Source of the DNA: Microbacterium saccharophilum
GTDB lineage: Bacteria > Actinomycetota > Actinomycetes > Actinomycetales > Microbacteriaceae
Length of the DNA stretch: 64,000 nt
Reading direction: 5' to 3'
NCBI RefSeq assembly: GCF_007992455.1
Contig: NZ_BKAH01000007.1
Span: forward strand, 1 to 64,000
The translations under genes were made by a program, and so were the position numbers. Under the pieces are notes generated by a model. That model had not been told where the DNA came from. It searched no databases and saw only the letters and a program-made list of their open reading frames with translations. Positions 53,070 through 60,741 of the stretch are shown piece after piece (the first letter of the stretch is position 1; each line of letters starts with the position of its first letter).

Positions 53070-53969
53070 TCAGCGTTTGCGGGAGAAGGCTTCGAGCCGC
53101 TGCTCGGGGGTGAGCTCCGCCATCCGCGCCACCCACTCCGCGGAGAACGTCTCCGCCGTCTCGGCCGCGACGACGGGGACGACGGCGTGCGTGATGGTGT
53201 CGTCGTAGACGTGCACGAGGTGGAAGGACTGGCCGGCATCCATCCCGTTGATCTCCGTCGCCGGGCGCTGCAGGTTCATCGTGTAGCACGTGGCCGCGGC
53301 GACGCTGACGGGCACGCCGGCGAAGGTTCCGCTGGTCGAGTAGTGCAGGTGGCCCGCGAGGATGCCGCGCACGTCCGATCCCGCGATCACGTCGGCGAGG
53401 GCGTCCTGTCGACGCAGCTCGAGGATGTCGAACAGCGGGATGTGGCTGGGCAGCGGCGGATGGTGGAGGGCCAGGAGGGTGCCGAGCGGGGCGGGGTCGG
53501 AGAGGATGCCGCGGAGCCAGGCGAGCTGGCCGTCGTCGAGGTCGCCGTGGTGCCAGCCGGGGACGCTCGTGTCCAGCGCGATGAGGCGAAGTCCGCCGAG
53601 ATCCCAGATGCCGGTGACGGGCTCGCCGGTGGGTTCCTGCCCGAGCAGAGCGCCGCGCAGCGCGGGACGCTCGTCGTGGTTTCCGGCGACCCAGACGATG
53701 GGGGCGCCGAGCCGGTCGGCGAGCGGCTGCACGGCGGCGCGGAGCGCGCGGTAGGCGTCGGGCTCGCCCAGGTCGGTGAGGTCGCCCGTGAAGACCAGCG
53801 CATCCGGGCGGATGCCGGTGCGAGCGACGGCGGCGAGCGTGGCGGCGAGGTTGGCCGCGGTGTCGTAGCGCCCACCGAGCGGCGGGTTGCCGGCGAGCAG
53901 ATGCGTGTCGCTGAGGTGCACGATCACGCGCCGTGGCGGGGCATGCCGTCCGAACTGCACTGTCTCCAT
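53070..53969 (-). CDS. Metallophosphoesterase, CpdA/Icc-like
   Basis: 299 residues with all five calcineurin-type motifs: HLSDTHL (Asp21, His23), FTGDLTD, GNHDE, LLALHHP and GHLHYS. Class III cyclic-nucleotide phosphodiesterase pattern, but substrate not proven. TAGGCT (minus strand, 53976-53981) lies 6 nt before the ATG. Confidence 0.85.
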   Translation of the reverse strand: METVQFGRHAPPRRVIVHLSDTHLLAGNPPLGGRYDTAANLAATLAAVARTGIRPDALVFTGDLTDLGEPDAYRALRAAVQPLADRLGAPIVWVAGNHDERPALRGALLGQEPTGEPVTGIWDLGGLRLIALDTSVPGWHHGDLDDGQLAWLRGILSDPAPLGTLLALHHPPLPSHIPLFDILELRRQDALADVIAGSDVRGILAGHLHYSTSGTFAGVPVSVAAATCYTMNLQRPATEINGMDAGQSFHLVHVYDDTITHAVVPVVAAETAETFSAEWVARMAELTPEQRLEAFSRKR

Positions 53970-53994
53970 GTCGACAGCCTAGGACGACCCTCCG

Positions 53995-54330
53995 TCAGTG
54001 CCCGAAGATGATGAGGAGCAGTCCGCCGAGGACCGCGAGACCGCAGAGGAAGAACGACGCGTACGCGGCGACGAGCGCGACGCGCTTCTGCCCGTCGGTG
54101 AGCGGGCTCTTGCGGGCCGCCTTCGCGGCGGCCTTCGCTGCGCGACGGGCCTCCTTCTCCGTGATCACGGTGATGGCGTCGGTGAACTCGGCGGGGGCCA
54201 CGACCGGTGCCCGGCCGGCGCGCACCAGCATCCGCAGCCCCAGCGCGTAGAAGGCGACGACGACGGTGCCGGCAGCGAGCGCCGCGCCGAACACCTGCAG
54301 GAACGCGAGCCAGTCGATCGAGATGTTCAC
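53995..54330 (-). CDS. Small two-helix membrane protein
   Basis: 111 residues: helix 1 is LAFLQVFGAALAAGTVVVAF (residues 8-27), helix 2 is near residues 85-108 (LVAAYASFFLCGLAVLGGLL). Between them is a basic Ala/Lys-rich stretch. The GTG overlaps the PiT stop (GTGA), so it is coupled to the transporter and may be an accessory subunit (inference). The family is common after pit genes in Microbacteriaceae; the function is unknown to me. Confidence 0.72.
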   Translation of the reverse strand: MNISIDWLAFLQVFGAALAAGTVVVAFYALGLRMLVRAGRAPVVAPAEFTDAITVITEKEARRAAKAAAKAARKSPLTDGQKRVALVAAYASFFLCGLAVLGGLLLIIFGH

Positions 54331-55715
54331 TTCTCGTCCCCCTTCGGCGCGCCCGGAAGGTCGACCGGGGGTGCGGCCGGGCCGGTCCCGGGCTTCCCGG
54401 CAGCGCGGACCTTGTCGCGCGCCCGCTTGTCATCGGCGGCCTGGCGGGCATCCGCCTTGGCCTTGGCCTTGCGCTCCGCCTTCTCGCGGGCCTCCTGCTC
54501 GGCCTTCCGCCGCGCCTGCTCACGCAGGATCGCGCGCTGGCGGCGCGTCGGCGGAGGATTGCGCTTGACCTTGACGGCGAGTCCCGAGTCGGCGACCTCG
54601 CTCATGGCGTTGGAGGAATCGACCTGGTTTCGGCGCGACCGCCAGAACAGGGCGAGGCTGATGGCGACGGCGAGGACCGCGTCGATCGCGATGCCCCAGC
54701 CGCCGAACAGGACGACGAGGAGCGCCGCGAACGCGCCGACGGCGCCGGAGGCGGGGAGGGTCAGGAGCCAGCCGATCGCGATGCGACCGACGGTGCGCCA
54801 GCGCACCGTGGACCCGCGACGGCCGAGGCCCGACCCGATGACGGAGCCGGAGGCGACCTGCGTGGTGGACAGGGCGAAGCCGAGGGCGCTGGAGGCGAGG
54901 ATCGTCGCGGCGGTGGACGACTCCGCGGAGAAGCCCTGCGCCGGCTTGACGTCGGTGAGACCCTTGCCGAGCGTGCGGATGATGCGCCAGCCGCCCATGT
55001 AGGTGCCGAGCGCGATCGTGAAGGCGCAGGCGAAGATGACCCACAGCTGCGGGTCGGCGTGCGCACCGTCCTGCAGGCCGGCCATGATGAGCGCGAGCGT
55101 GATGACGCCCATGGTCTTCTGCGCGTCGTTCGTGCCGTGCGCGAGGGCGACGAGCGACGACGTGAAGATCTGACCCCACCGGAAGCCGTCGCGGCCGTCC
55201 GGCTTGTTGTCGTAGCGACGCGTCATGGCGTACGCGAGACGCGTCAGGAGGAAGGCGATGACACCCGCCGTGAACGGCGCGATGAGGGCGGGCAGCACGA
55301 CCTTGCTGAGCACGACGCCGAAGTCGATGGCGGTGACGCTCGCGCCGACGAGCGTGGCGCCGATGAGGCCGCCGAAGAGCGCGTGCGACGAACTGGAGGG
55401 CAGACCGAGCAGCCAGGTCAGCATGTTCCAGGTGATCGCGCCGATGAGGCCGGCGAAGATGATCGGCAGGAACGCCAACGGCTCGATCTGATCCTCTTGG
55501 ATGATGCCGTGCGAGATCGTCTTGGAGACCTCGGTGGACAGGAACGCGCCGACGAGGTTGAGGCTCGCCGCCAGGAGCACGGCGACCTTGGGCTTGAGGG
55601 CACCCGTCGCGATGGGCGTCGCCATCGCGTTCGCGGTGTCGTGGAAGCCGTTCGTGAAGTCGAAGAACAGCGCCAGCGCGATGACGAGCAGCACGATGAT
55701 TACGGCGGTTTCCAC
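54327..55715 (-). CDS. Inorganic phosphate transporter, PiT family
   Basis: 462 residues, about ten helices plus a long charged C-terminal tail rich in Lys/Arg/Ala (EQARRKAEQEAREKAERKAK), probably a helical cytosolic extension. The PiT motif FDFTNGFHDTANAMATPIAT is at residues 18-37 and its second copy near AHGTNDAQKTMGVIT. It imports metal-phosphate with protons. GTG start. A PhoP-like direct repeat lies about 60 bp upstream. Confidence 0.92.
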   Translation of the reverse strand: METAVIIVLLVIALALFFDFTNGFHDTANAMATPIATGALKPKVAVLLAASLNLVGAFLSTEVSKTISHGIIQEDQIEPLAFLPIIFAGLIGAITWNMLTWLLGLPSSSSHALFGGLIGATLVGASVTAIDFGVVLSKVVLPALIAPFTAGVIAFLLTRLAYAMTRRYDNKPDGRDGFRWGQIFTSSLVALAHGTNDAQKTMGVITLALIMAGLQDGAHADPQLWVIFACAFTIALGTYMGGWRIIRTLGKGLTDVKPAQGFSAESSTAATILASSALGFALSTTQVASGSVIGSGLGRRGSTVRWRTVGRIAIGWLLTLPASGAVGAFAALLVVLFGGWGIAIDAVLAVAISLALFWRSRRNQVDSSNAMSEVADSGLAVKVKRNPPPTRRQRAILREQARRKAEQEAREKAERKAKAKADARQAADDKRARDKVRAAGKPGTGPAAPPVDLPGAPKGDEK

Positions 55716-55777
55716 AGTTCGCTTTCCGTCGGGATTCGTGGGGAGGGTGCCGATGGGATCGGCGGTGCGAACGAACA

Positions 55778-55795
55778 GTTCACCGTGGGTTCATG
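55778..55795. promoter_or_regulatory. Putative PHO box (PhoP direct repeat) upstream of the PiT gene
   Basis: GTTCACC at 55778-55784 and GTTCATG at 55789-55795, 11 bp apart, match the actinobacterial PhoP direct-repeat unit GTTCACC. It lies between the divergent phosphate transporter and oligopeptidase B genes. Confidence 0.5.
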
Positions 55796-55889
55796 TTCCG
55801 GCAACCGGACCACGGAAATCCTCGCACATCCGCGGCCGATCGCAGAACCGTCGCACCCGCCCCCGCGGGGGGTCGGTTAGCGTGGGACG

Positions 55890-57995
55890 GTGACCATCTC
55901 GGAGCCCTCCGCCCCCGCCGTTCCCGCCCGTCCGACCACCCGCAGCCATCACGGTGACGATGTCGTCGATCCCTACGAATGGCTGCGGGCGAAGGAGGAC
56001 GAACAGGTCCTCGCCCACCTGGCCGCGGAGAACGCCTACACGCAGGAGCGCACCGCCCACCTCGAGCCCCTGCAGGAGCGGATCTACCAGGAGATCAAGG
56101 GCCGCACGCTCGAGACGGACCTGTCCGTCCCGAGCCGGCGGGGGTCGTGGTGGTACTACAGCCGCACGGTCGAGGGCAGCCAGTACGGCATCCACTGCCG
56201 CGCCCCGCTCGCCGACGCGGACGACTGGACGCCGCCCGTCCTCTCCCCCGACGTCGCGATCCCCGGCGAGCAGGTCCTCCTGGACGGCAACGTCGAGGCA
56301 GCGGGTCACGAGTTCTTCTCCCTCGGCACCTTCGACGTGTCCACCGACGGCACGCGCCTGCTCTACGGCGTCGACACGCAGGGCGACGAGCGCTACACGC
56401 TCCGCATCCGCGACCTCGCGAGCGGCGGCGACCTCGGCGACGTCATCCCGGAGACCTCGGCGGGGGCGATGTTCTCCCCGGACGGGCGCTTCGTCGTGTA
56501 CACGACCGTCGACGACGCGTGGCGGCCCGACACGGTGTGGCTGCACGAGGTCGGAACGGATGCCGCGACCGACGCGAAGCTCTTCCACGAGCCCGACGAG
56601 CGCTACTGGGTGGGCGCGGGCTTCACACGCAGCGACCGCTACCTCGTCATCGCGGCGGAGTCGTCGATCACGAGCGAGGAGTTCCTCGTGGATGCCACCG
56701 ACCTCCGATCGCCGCTGCAGCCGGTCTGGCCGCGGCGGGAGGGCGTGGACTACTCCCTGACGCACGCCGTCGTCGACGGCGAGGACGTGCTCTACATCCT
56801 GCACAACGACGGCGCCCTGGACTTCGAGCTCGTCCGCGTCGCGGCATCCGACCCGGAGGGCCCCCACGAGGTCGTGCTGGCGCACGTGCCGGGCCGGCGC
56901 CTGGAGGACGTGTCGGCGTTCCGCGACTGGGGCGTCGTGTCATACCGCCGCGAGGGGCTGTCCCGGGTGGGGCTCCTCGACTACGGCAGCGGCGCGCTGA
57001 CCGAGCTCGCGTTCGACGAGCCGCTGTACACCGTGGGCGCCTCCGGCAACCCGGAGTGGGCGCCGCCGGTGCTGCGGCTCGGCTACGGCTCGTTCGTCAC
57101 GCCGGGCACCGTCTACGACTACGTCGTGGAGACCGGCGAACTGCTGCTGCGGCGTCGCCAGCCGGTGCTCGGCGGCTACGACCCGGAGGAGTACGCGCAG
57201 GAGCGCCTGTGGGCGACGGCCGAGGACGGCACCCGCATCCCGATCTCGCTCGTCTGGAAGCGCGCCTTCGATGCGGGCGACGGCCCGCGGCCCGTGCACC
57301 TCTACGGCTACGGGTCGTACGAGCACTCGATCGACCCCGGCTTCTCGGTGGCGCGCCTGTCGATGCTCGACCGCGGCGTCGTGTTCGCGATCGCGCACGT
57401 CCGCGGCGGCGGCGAGATGGGCCGGCAGTGGTACGAGGACGGCAAGCTGCTGCACAAGCGCAACACCTTCACCGACTTCGTCGCGTGCGCGCGGCACCTC
57501 GTGGCCGAAGGCCGCACCACCCCGGACCTGCTCGTCGCCGAGGGCGGATCGGCGGGCGGCCTGCTCATGGGCGCGGTGGCCAACCTCGCGCCGGAGCTCT
57601 TCGCCGGCATCCTGGCCGACGTGCCGTTCGTGGACGCGCTGACGACGATCCTCGACCCCTCGCTGCCGCTGACCGTCGTCGAGTGGGACGAGTGGGGCGA
57701 CCCGCTGCACGACCCCAGCGTCTACGAGTACATGAAGTCGTACACGCCGTACGAGAACGTCCGCGAAGGCGTCGCGTACCCCCGGATCCTCGCCGTCACG
57801 TCGCTCAACGACACGCGCGTGCTGTACGTCGAGCCCGCCAAGTGGGTCGCGCGCCTGCGCGAGGTGGGCGCCGACGCGCTGCTGAAGTGCGAGATGGTCG
57901 CCGGCCACGGCGGGGTGAGCGGGCGCTACAACGCCTGGAAGCAGCGGGCGTTCGAGCTGGCCTGGCTGCTGGACGTCCTCGGCCTCGCCGACTGA
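55890..57995 (+). CDS. ptrB: Oligopeptidase B-type S9A peptidase
   Basis: 701 residues, normal for oligopeptidase B. N-terminal propeller (about residues 70-400) then the hydrolase domain with Ser554 in EGGSAGGLLMG, the conserved Asp in LNDTRVLY, and His in AGHGGVSGR. PVHLYGYGSYEHSIDPGFS is the S9A hallmark. Cleaves short peptides after basic residues. GTG start with TAGCGT 6 nt upstream (55878-55883), leaderless. Second S9 peptidase in the window, only distantly like the first. Confidence 0.9.
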   Translation: MTISEPSAPAVPARPTTRSHHGDDVVDPYEWLRAKEDEQVLAHLAAENAYTQERTAHLEPLQERIYQEIKGRTLETDLSVPSRRGSWWYYSRTVEGSQYGIHCRAPLADADDWTPPVLSPDVAIPGEQVLLDGNVEAAGHEFFSLGTFDVSTDGTRLLYGVDTQGDERYTLRIRDLASGGDLGDVIPETSAGAMFSPDGRFVVYTTVDDAWRPDTVWLHEVGTDAATDAKLFHEPDERYWVGAGFTRSDRYLVIAAESSITSEEFLVDATDLRSPLQPVWPRREGVDYSLTHAVVDGEDVLYILHNDGALDFELVRVAASDPEGPHEVVLAHVPGRRLEDVSAFRDWGVVSYRREGLSRVGLLDYGSGALTELAFDEPLYTVGASGNPEWAPPVLRLGYGSFVTPGTVYDYVVETGELLLRRRQPVLGGYDPEEYAQERLWATAEDGTRIPISLVWKRAFDAGDGPRPVHLYGYGSYEHSIDPGFSVARLSMLDRGVVFAIAHVRGGGEMGRQWYEDGKLLHKRNTFTDFVACARHLVAEGRTTPDLLVAEGGSAGGLLMGAVANLAPELFAGILADVPFVDALTTILDPSLPLTVVEWDEWGDPLHDPSVYEYMKSYTPYENVREGVAYPRILAVTSLNDTRVLYVEPAKWVARLREVGADALLKCEMVAGHGGVSGRYNAWKQRAFELAWLLDVLGLAD

Positions 57996-58030
57996 GCGCG
58001 GCTGGGGCCGGCGGGTCGGGGGGCTGACCC

Positions 58031-58120
58031 GGGCGCCCGGCATCCCCGCCGCCCGGCATCCCCGGCGCCCGGCATCCCTTCGGCGTCCCCGGCGCCCGGC
58101 ATCCCCTTCGGCGTCCCCGG
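58031..58120. repeat. Short tandem repeat of a 16-bp unit
   Basis: GGCGCCCGGCATCCCC and variants (with TTCGGCGTCCCC inserted) occur five to six times between the oligopeptidase B stop and the palindrome that follows. It carries the GCATCC word enriched in this genome. Confidence 0.65.
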
Positions 58121-58237
58121 CATGTCACACCTGGCGCGGGTCGCGGACCCGTCTCCCGCAGTTGGCGAGACAACTGAGACAGGGATGTCACAGGAGGCGG
58201 ACTTGCGGGCAGCTCGACCCGCATATTCTGTGACATG
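58121..58237. repeat. Palindromic repeat E, upstream of the second DUF559 gene
   Basis: The left end reads CATGTCACA-N6-GCGGGTCG; the complement of the right end reads CATGTCACAGAATATGCGGGTCG. Arms are about 23 bp with six mismatched bases. A third copy of the word (ATGTCACAGGAGGCGGACTT) sits inside at 58185. A related inverted pair lies at 59374 on the other side of the gene. Confidence 0.65.
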
Positions 58238-58331
58238 CAGCGGCTCCTCCCCAGGGGCTAGATTCGCGCACGTCACGACCGATCGCGCTGCCCATGGGCG
58301 GGTGACCGGCGTTCGGCGCTCGACTGGGCGG

Positions 58332-59297
58332 ATGACGAGGATCACGCCGCTTCCCGCGGAATTCGGGGCGCGACCGTTTCGCGTCGCCGAGGCTTTGGCG
58401 TCCGGTGTGACGCCGTCAAGACTGAGAGCGGGAGACCTTCTCACGCCGACGCGTGGTGTCCGGGTCGCCCGCTCGGTGACCTTGGCGACGCCGGCGAGGT
58501 CGGCGCACCAGCAGGACCGCCTCCGCGCCGACCTGCTCGAGCGCGCGGCGGCCGTTGCGCCCGCGCTGACTCCCGATCAGTTCTTCAGCCACGGCACGGC
58601 GCTCGCCCTGCTGGGCGCGCCCCTGCCGTACCTGCGTGCCACGGCGTGGGAACTGCACGTGTCAGCTCGCCGCCCGGCGGGCCAGCCGCGCCGGGCAGGC
58701 GTGGTGGGACATCGCCTGCAAGCCCGCGCACCCGCCCGGGGTACCGCTCACGGACTCCCGATCGAGCACCCCGCACGAGCATGGCGGCAGGCCGCGCGGA
58801 CCTGGGATCTCGACGACGTGATCGCTGCGGCAGATCACCTCGTGTGTCCCCGGCATCGAATCATCACGCCAGCTGATCTCCGCGCCGAGATAGCGGACGC
58901 CGGCGACCTACGCGGGGGTCTCCTCACGCGTGCGCGTGCGGAGGTGCGCGTCGGCGCGGAAACGGCGGAGGAGACCCATGTGCGGCTGCTTCTGATGCGA
59001 GCCGGGTTACCGGAACCCTCGCTGAACCACCGCTTGCAGGATAGCCTCGGCCGCTTCATCGCGCGTCTGGATCTCGCCTATCCGGGCTACCGCGGTGCCG
59101 TAGAGCACGACGGACGCACGCACGCGTTCGATGAGCAGCAGTTCGCGAAGGACGCCGACCGGTGGGATGCCATTCGCGACGAAGGCTGGCTGCTCGTGCG
59201 CATCCTGAGCCACCACCTGCGGCCTGATCCCCGCCGGGCGCTCGCCAAGGTGACGGATGCGCTCATCGCCCGTGGTTGGCGCCCCGGCGTCGACTGA
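58332..59297 (+). CDS. DUF559 / AbiEi-like protein with predicted nuclease fold, second copy
   Basis: 321 residues. The N-terminal half resembles AbiEi-type helix-turn-helix proteins (FRVAEALASGVTPSRLRAGD and TPTRGVRVA). The C-terminal DUF559 part (about residue 215 on) has a Glu in AEETHVRLLLMRAG, Asp in IARLDLAYPGYRGAVEHDG, and KDADRWDAIRDEGWLLVRIL, the Vsr/PD-(D/E)xK-like layout. Only distantly similar to the DUF559 gene at 21500-22321. ATG 58332 is chosen; GTG 58302 is an alternative. Longer frames run through the repeat. Function unknown. Confidence 0.75.
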   Translation: MTRITPLPAEFGARPFRVAEALASGVTPSRLRAGDLLTPTRGVRVARSVTLATPARSAHQQDRLRADLLERAAAVAPALTPDQFFSHGTALALLGAPLPYLRATAWELHVSARRPAGQPRRAGVVGHRLQARAPARGTAHGLPIEHPARAWRQAARTWDLDDVIAAADHLVCPRHRIITPADLRAEIADAGDLRGGLLTRARAEVRVGAETAEETHVRLLLMRAGLPEPSLNHRLQDSLGRFIARLDLAYPGYRGAVEHDGRTHAFDEQQFAKDADRWDAIRDEGWLLVRILSHHLRPDPRRALAKVTDALIARGWRPGVD

Positions 59298-59317
59298 CCC
59301 ACCCCTCCGCTCGGCAC

Positions 59318-59369
59318 CATCCGCATCCGCATCCGCATCGGCACCATCCGCATCCGCATCCGCATCCGA
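59318..59369. repeat. Microsatellite of the hexamer GCATCC
   Basis: Tandem CCGCAT/CGGCAC units run through about 50 bp, directly after the second DUF559 gene. The unit equals the GGATGC/GCATCC word seen throughout the window. Confidence 0.7.
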
Positions 59370-59373
59370 CGTT

Positions 59374-59493
59374 CCTGTCACAGAACTCGCGGGTGTAGCG
59401 CCCGTCCGGCGCGGTTCGTGTGACATGCGTTGCCGCCATGTCCCGCTTCGCGCACGCGCACGCGCCACCAGCCGCCGCTTGTGTGACACAGGA
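59374..59493. repeat. Palindromic repeat F, downstream of the second DUF559 gene
   Basis: TGTCACAGAACTCGCGGGT at 59376 faces GGTTCGTGTGACATG, ending near 59427; a third arm, GTGTGACACAGGAC, is at 59481-59493. The words TGTCACAGAA and GCGGGT are those of repeat E. The 59298-59578 spacer has no gene. Confidence 0.6.
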
Positions 59494-59578
59494 CGGAAGG
59501 GGCAGGCCTGCGGGATGGCGGGGACGCCGGAGGGGGCCGTCGGTCGCGCGCTCCGGCGGCCCGCCGCGCCCCCGCGCG

Positions 59579-60607
59579 TCACCCGAAGAGGGCGGCGGCC
59601 TCCTCGTAGCGATACAGGGGGACGTTGTTGAGCTCGCCCAGGGCGTCCTCGAACGACACGCGCACGATGTCGGTGCCGCGCAGCGACACCATCTGACCCC
59701 ACGCCTGCTCCATGATGGCGTCGGCGGCGTGCAGGCCCAGGCGCGTCGCGAGGACGCGGTCGAACGCCGACGGCGAGCCGCCGCGCTGGATGTGGCCGAG
59801 CACGGTCGCCCGGGTCTCGATGCCGGTGCGGCGCTCGATCTCCGGGGCGAGGATCTCCCCGATGCCGCCGAGGCGGGGGCGGTTGAAGGCGTCCAGGCCC
59901 TTGTCGCTGTAAGCCTCGTCCATGCCGGTGAGGGTGAAGCCCTCCGACACGACGACGAGCGGCGCGCGACCGCGGTCGTGGGCCTTCGTCACCTGGGCGA
60001 CGATCTCGTCGATCGACATCGGCACCTCGGGGATGCAGATGACATGGGCGCCGGCGGCGACTCCCGCATGCAGTGCGATCCAGCCGACGTGGCGGCCCAT
60101 GACCTCGGCGACCATGCAGCGCTGGTGGGAGTCACCGGTCGTGCGGAGGCGGTCCATCGCGTCGGTGGCGATGTTCACCGCGGTGTCGAAGCCGAACGAG
60201 TAGTCCGTCGCGCGCAGGTCGTTGTCGATCGTCTTCGGGACGCCCAGCACGTTGATGCCGTCGTTCGCCAGGCGGTTCGCCGCGGCGAGAGTGCCCTCGC
60301 CGCCGATCGCGATGATGCCGTCGATGCGGTGGCCGTACAGGGTCTTCGCGATGTTCTCGGCGCCGCCGCGCGGGCCCTCGTAGGGGTTGGTGCGGCTCGT
60401 GCCGAGGATCGTGCCCCCGACCTTCGACAGGCCCTTCACCTCGTGGCGGGTCAGCGGGAAGAAGTCACCGTCCACGACGCCGCGCCAGCCGTCGCGGATG
60501 CCGACGAACTCGATGTTGTAGTTGGTCGTGCCCTTGAGCACGACGCCGCGGATGACCGCGTTCAGGCCGGGGCAGTCGCCGCCGCTGGTGAGGATGCCGA
60601 TCTTCAT
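59579..60607 (-). CDS. pfkA: 6-phosphofructokinase
   Basis: 342 residues, PFK-A family. GGEGT at 102-106, PKTIDND with catalytic Asp128, and EVMGRHVGW. The GGEGT loop (Glu for Asp) is common in actinobacterial ATP-dependent enzymes; PPi-dependent forms carry GGDDT, so ATP is expected. Glycolysis. AAGGATC precedes the ATG. It begins 81 bp beyond the terminator of the SNF2 gene. Confidence 0.93.
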   Translation of the reverse strand: MKIGILTSGGDCPGLNAVIRGVVLKGTTNYNIEFVGIRDGWRGVVDGDFFPLTRHEVKGLSKVGGTILGTSRTNPYEGPRGGAENIAKTLYGHRIDGIIAIGGEGTLAAANRLANDGINVLGVPKTIDNDLRATDYSFGFDTAVNIATDAMDRLRTTGDSHQRCMVAEVMGRHVGWIALHAGVAAGAHVICIPEVPMSIDEIVAQVTKAHDRGRAPLVVVSEGFTLTGMDEAYSDKGLDAFNRPRLGGIGEILAPEIERRTGIETRATVLGHIQRGGSPSAFDRVLATRLGLHAADAIMEQAWGQMVSLRGTDIVRVSFEDALGELNNVPLYRYEEAAALFG

Positions 60608-60688
60608 GGAGAGATCCTTCGTGGTGTCAGGGATGCTGCGGCACCGTTGCCTGGCTTCGACACTATCGCCGCCGGGCGCCGGGCTGCC

Positions 60689-60728
60689 ACCGGGTCGGCC
60701 GTCGATAACCGTCGACGGCCGACCCGGT
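60689..60728 (-). terminator. Terminator-like hairpin after the SNF2 gene
   Basis: ACCGGGTCGGCCGTCGA and its reverse complement TCGACGGCCGACCCGGT form a 17-bp perfect stem with a short loop, 13 bp after the helicase stop codon. It would insulate pfkA from read-through. Confidence 0.8.
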
Positions 60729-60741
60729 GCGAGACCTGCGA

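Noticed and set aside
58122-58331. N-terminal extension of the second DUF559 protein
   Set aside because: The in-frame stretch is the palindromic repeat itself; family similarity begins at the ATG at 58332.
59579-60607. PPi-dependent phosphofructokinase
   Set aside because: The nucleotide loop reads GGEGT, not the GGDDT of PPi enzymes, so ATP dependence is more likely.
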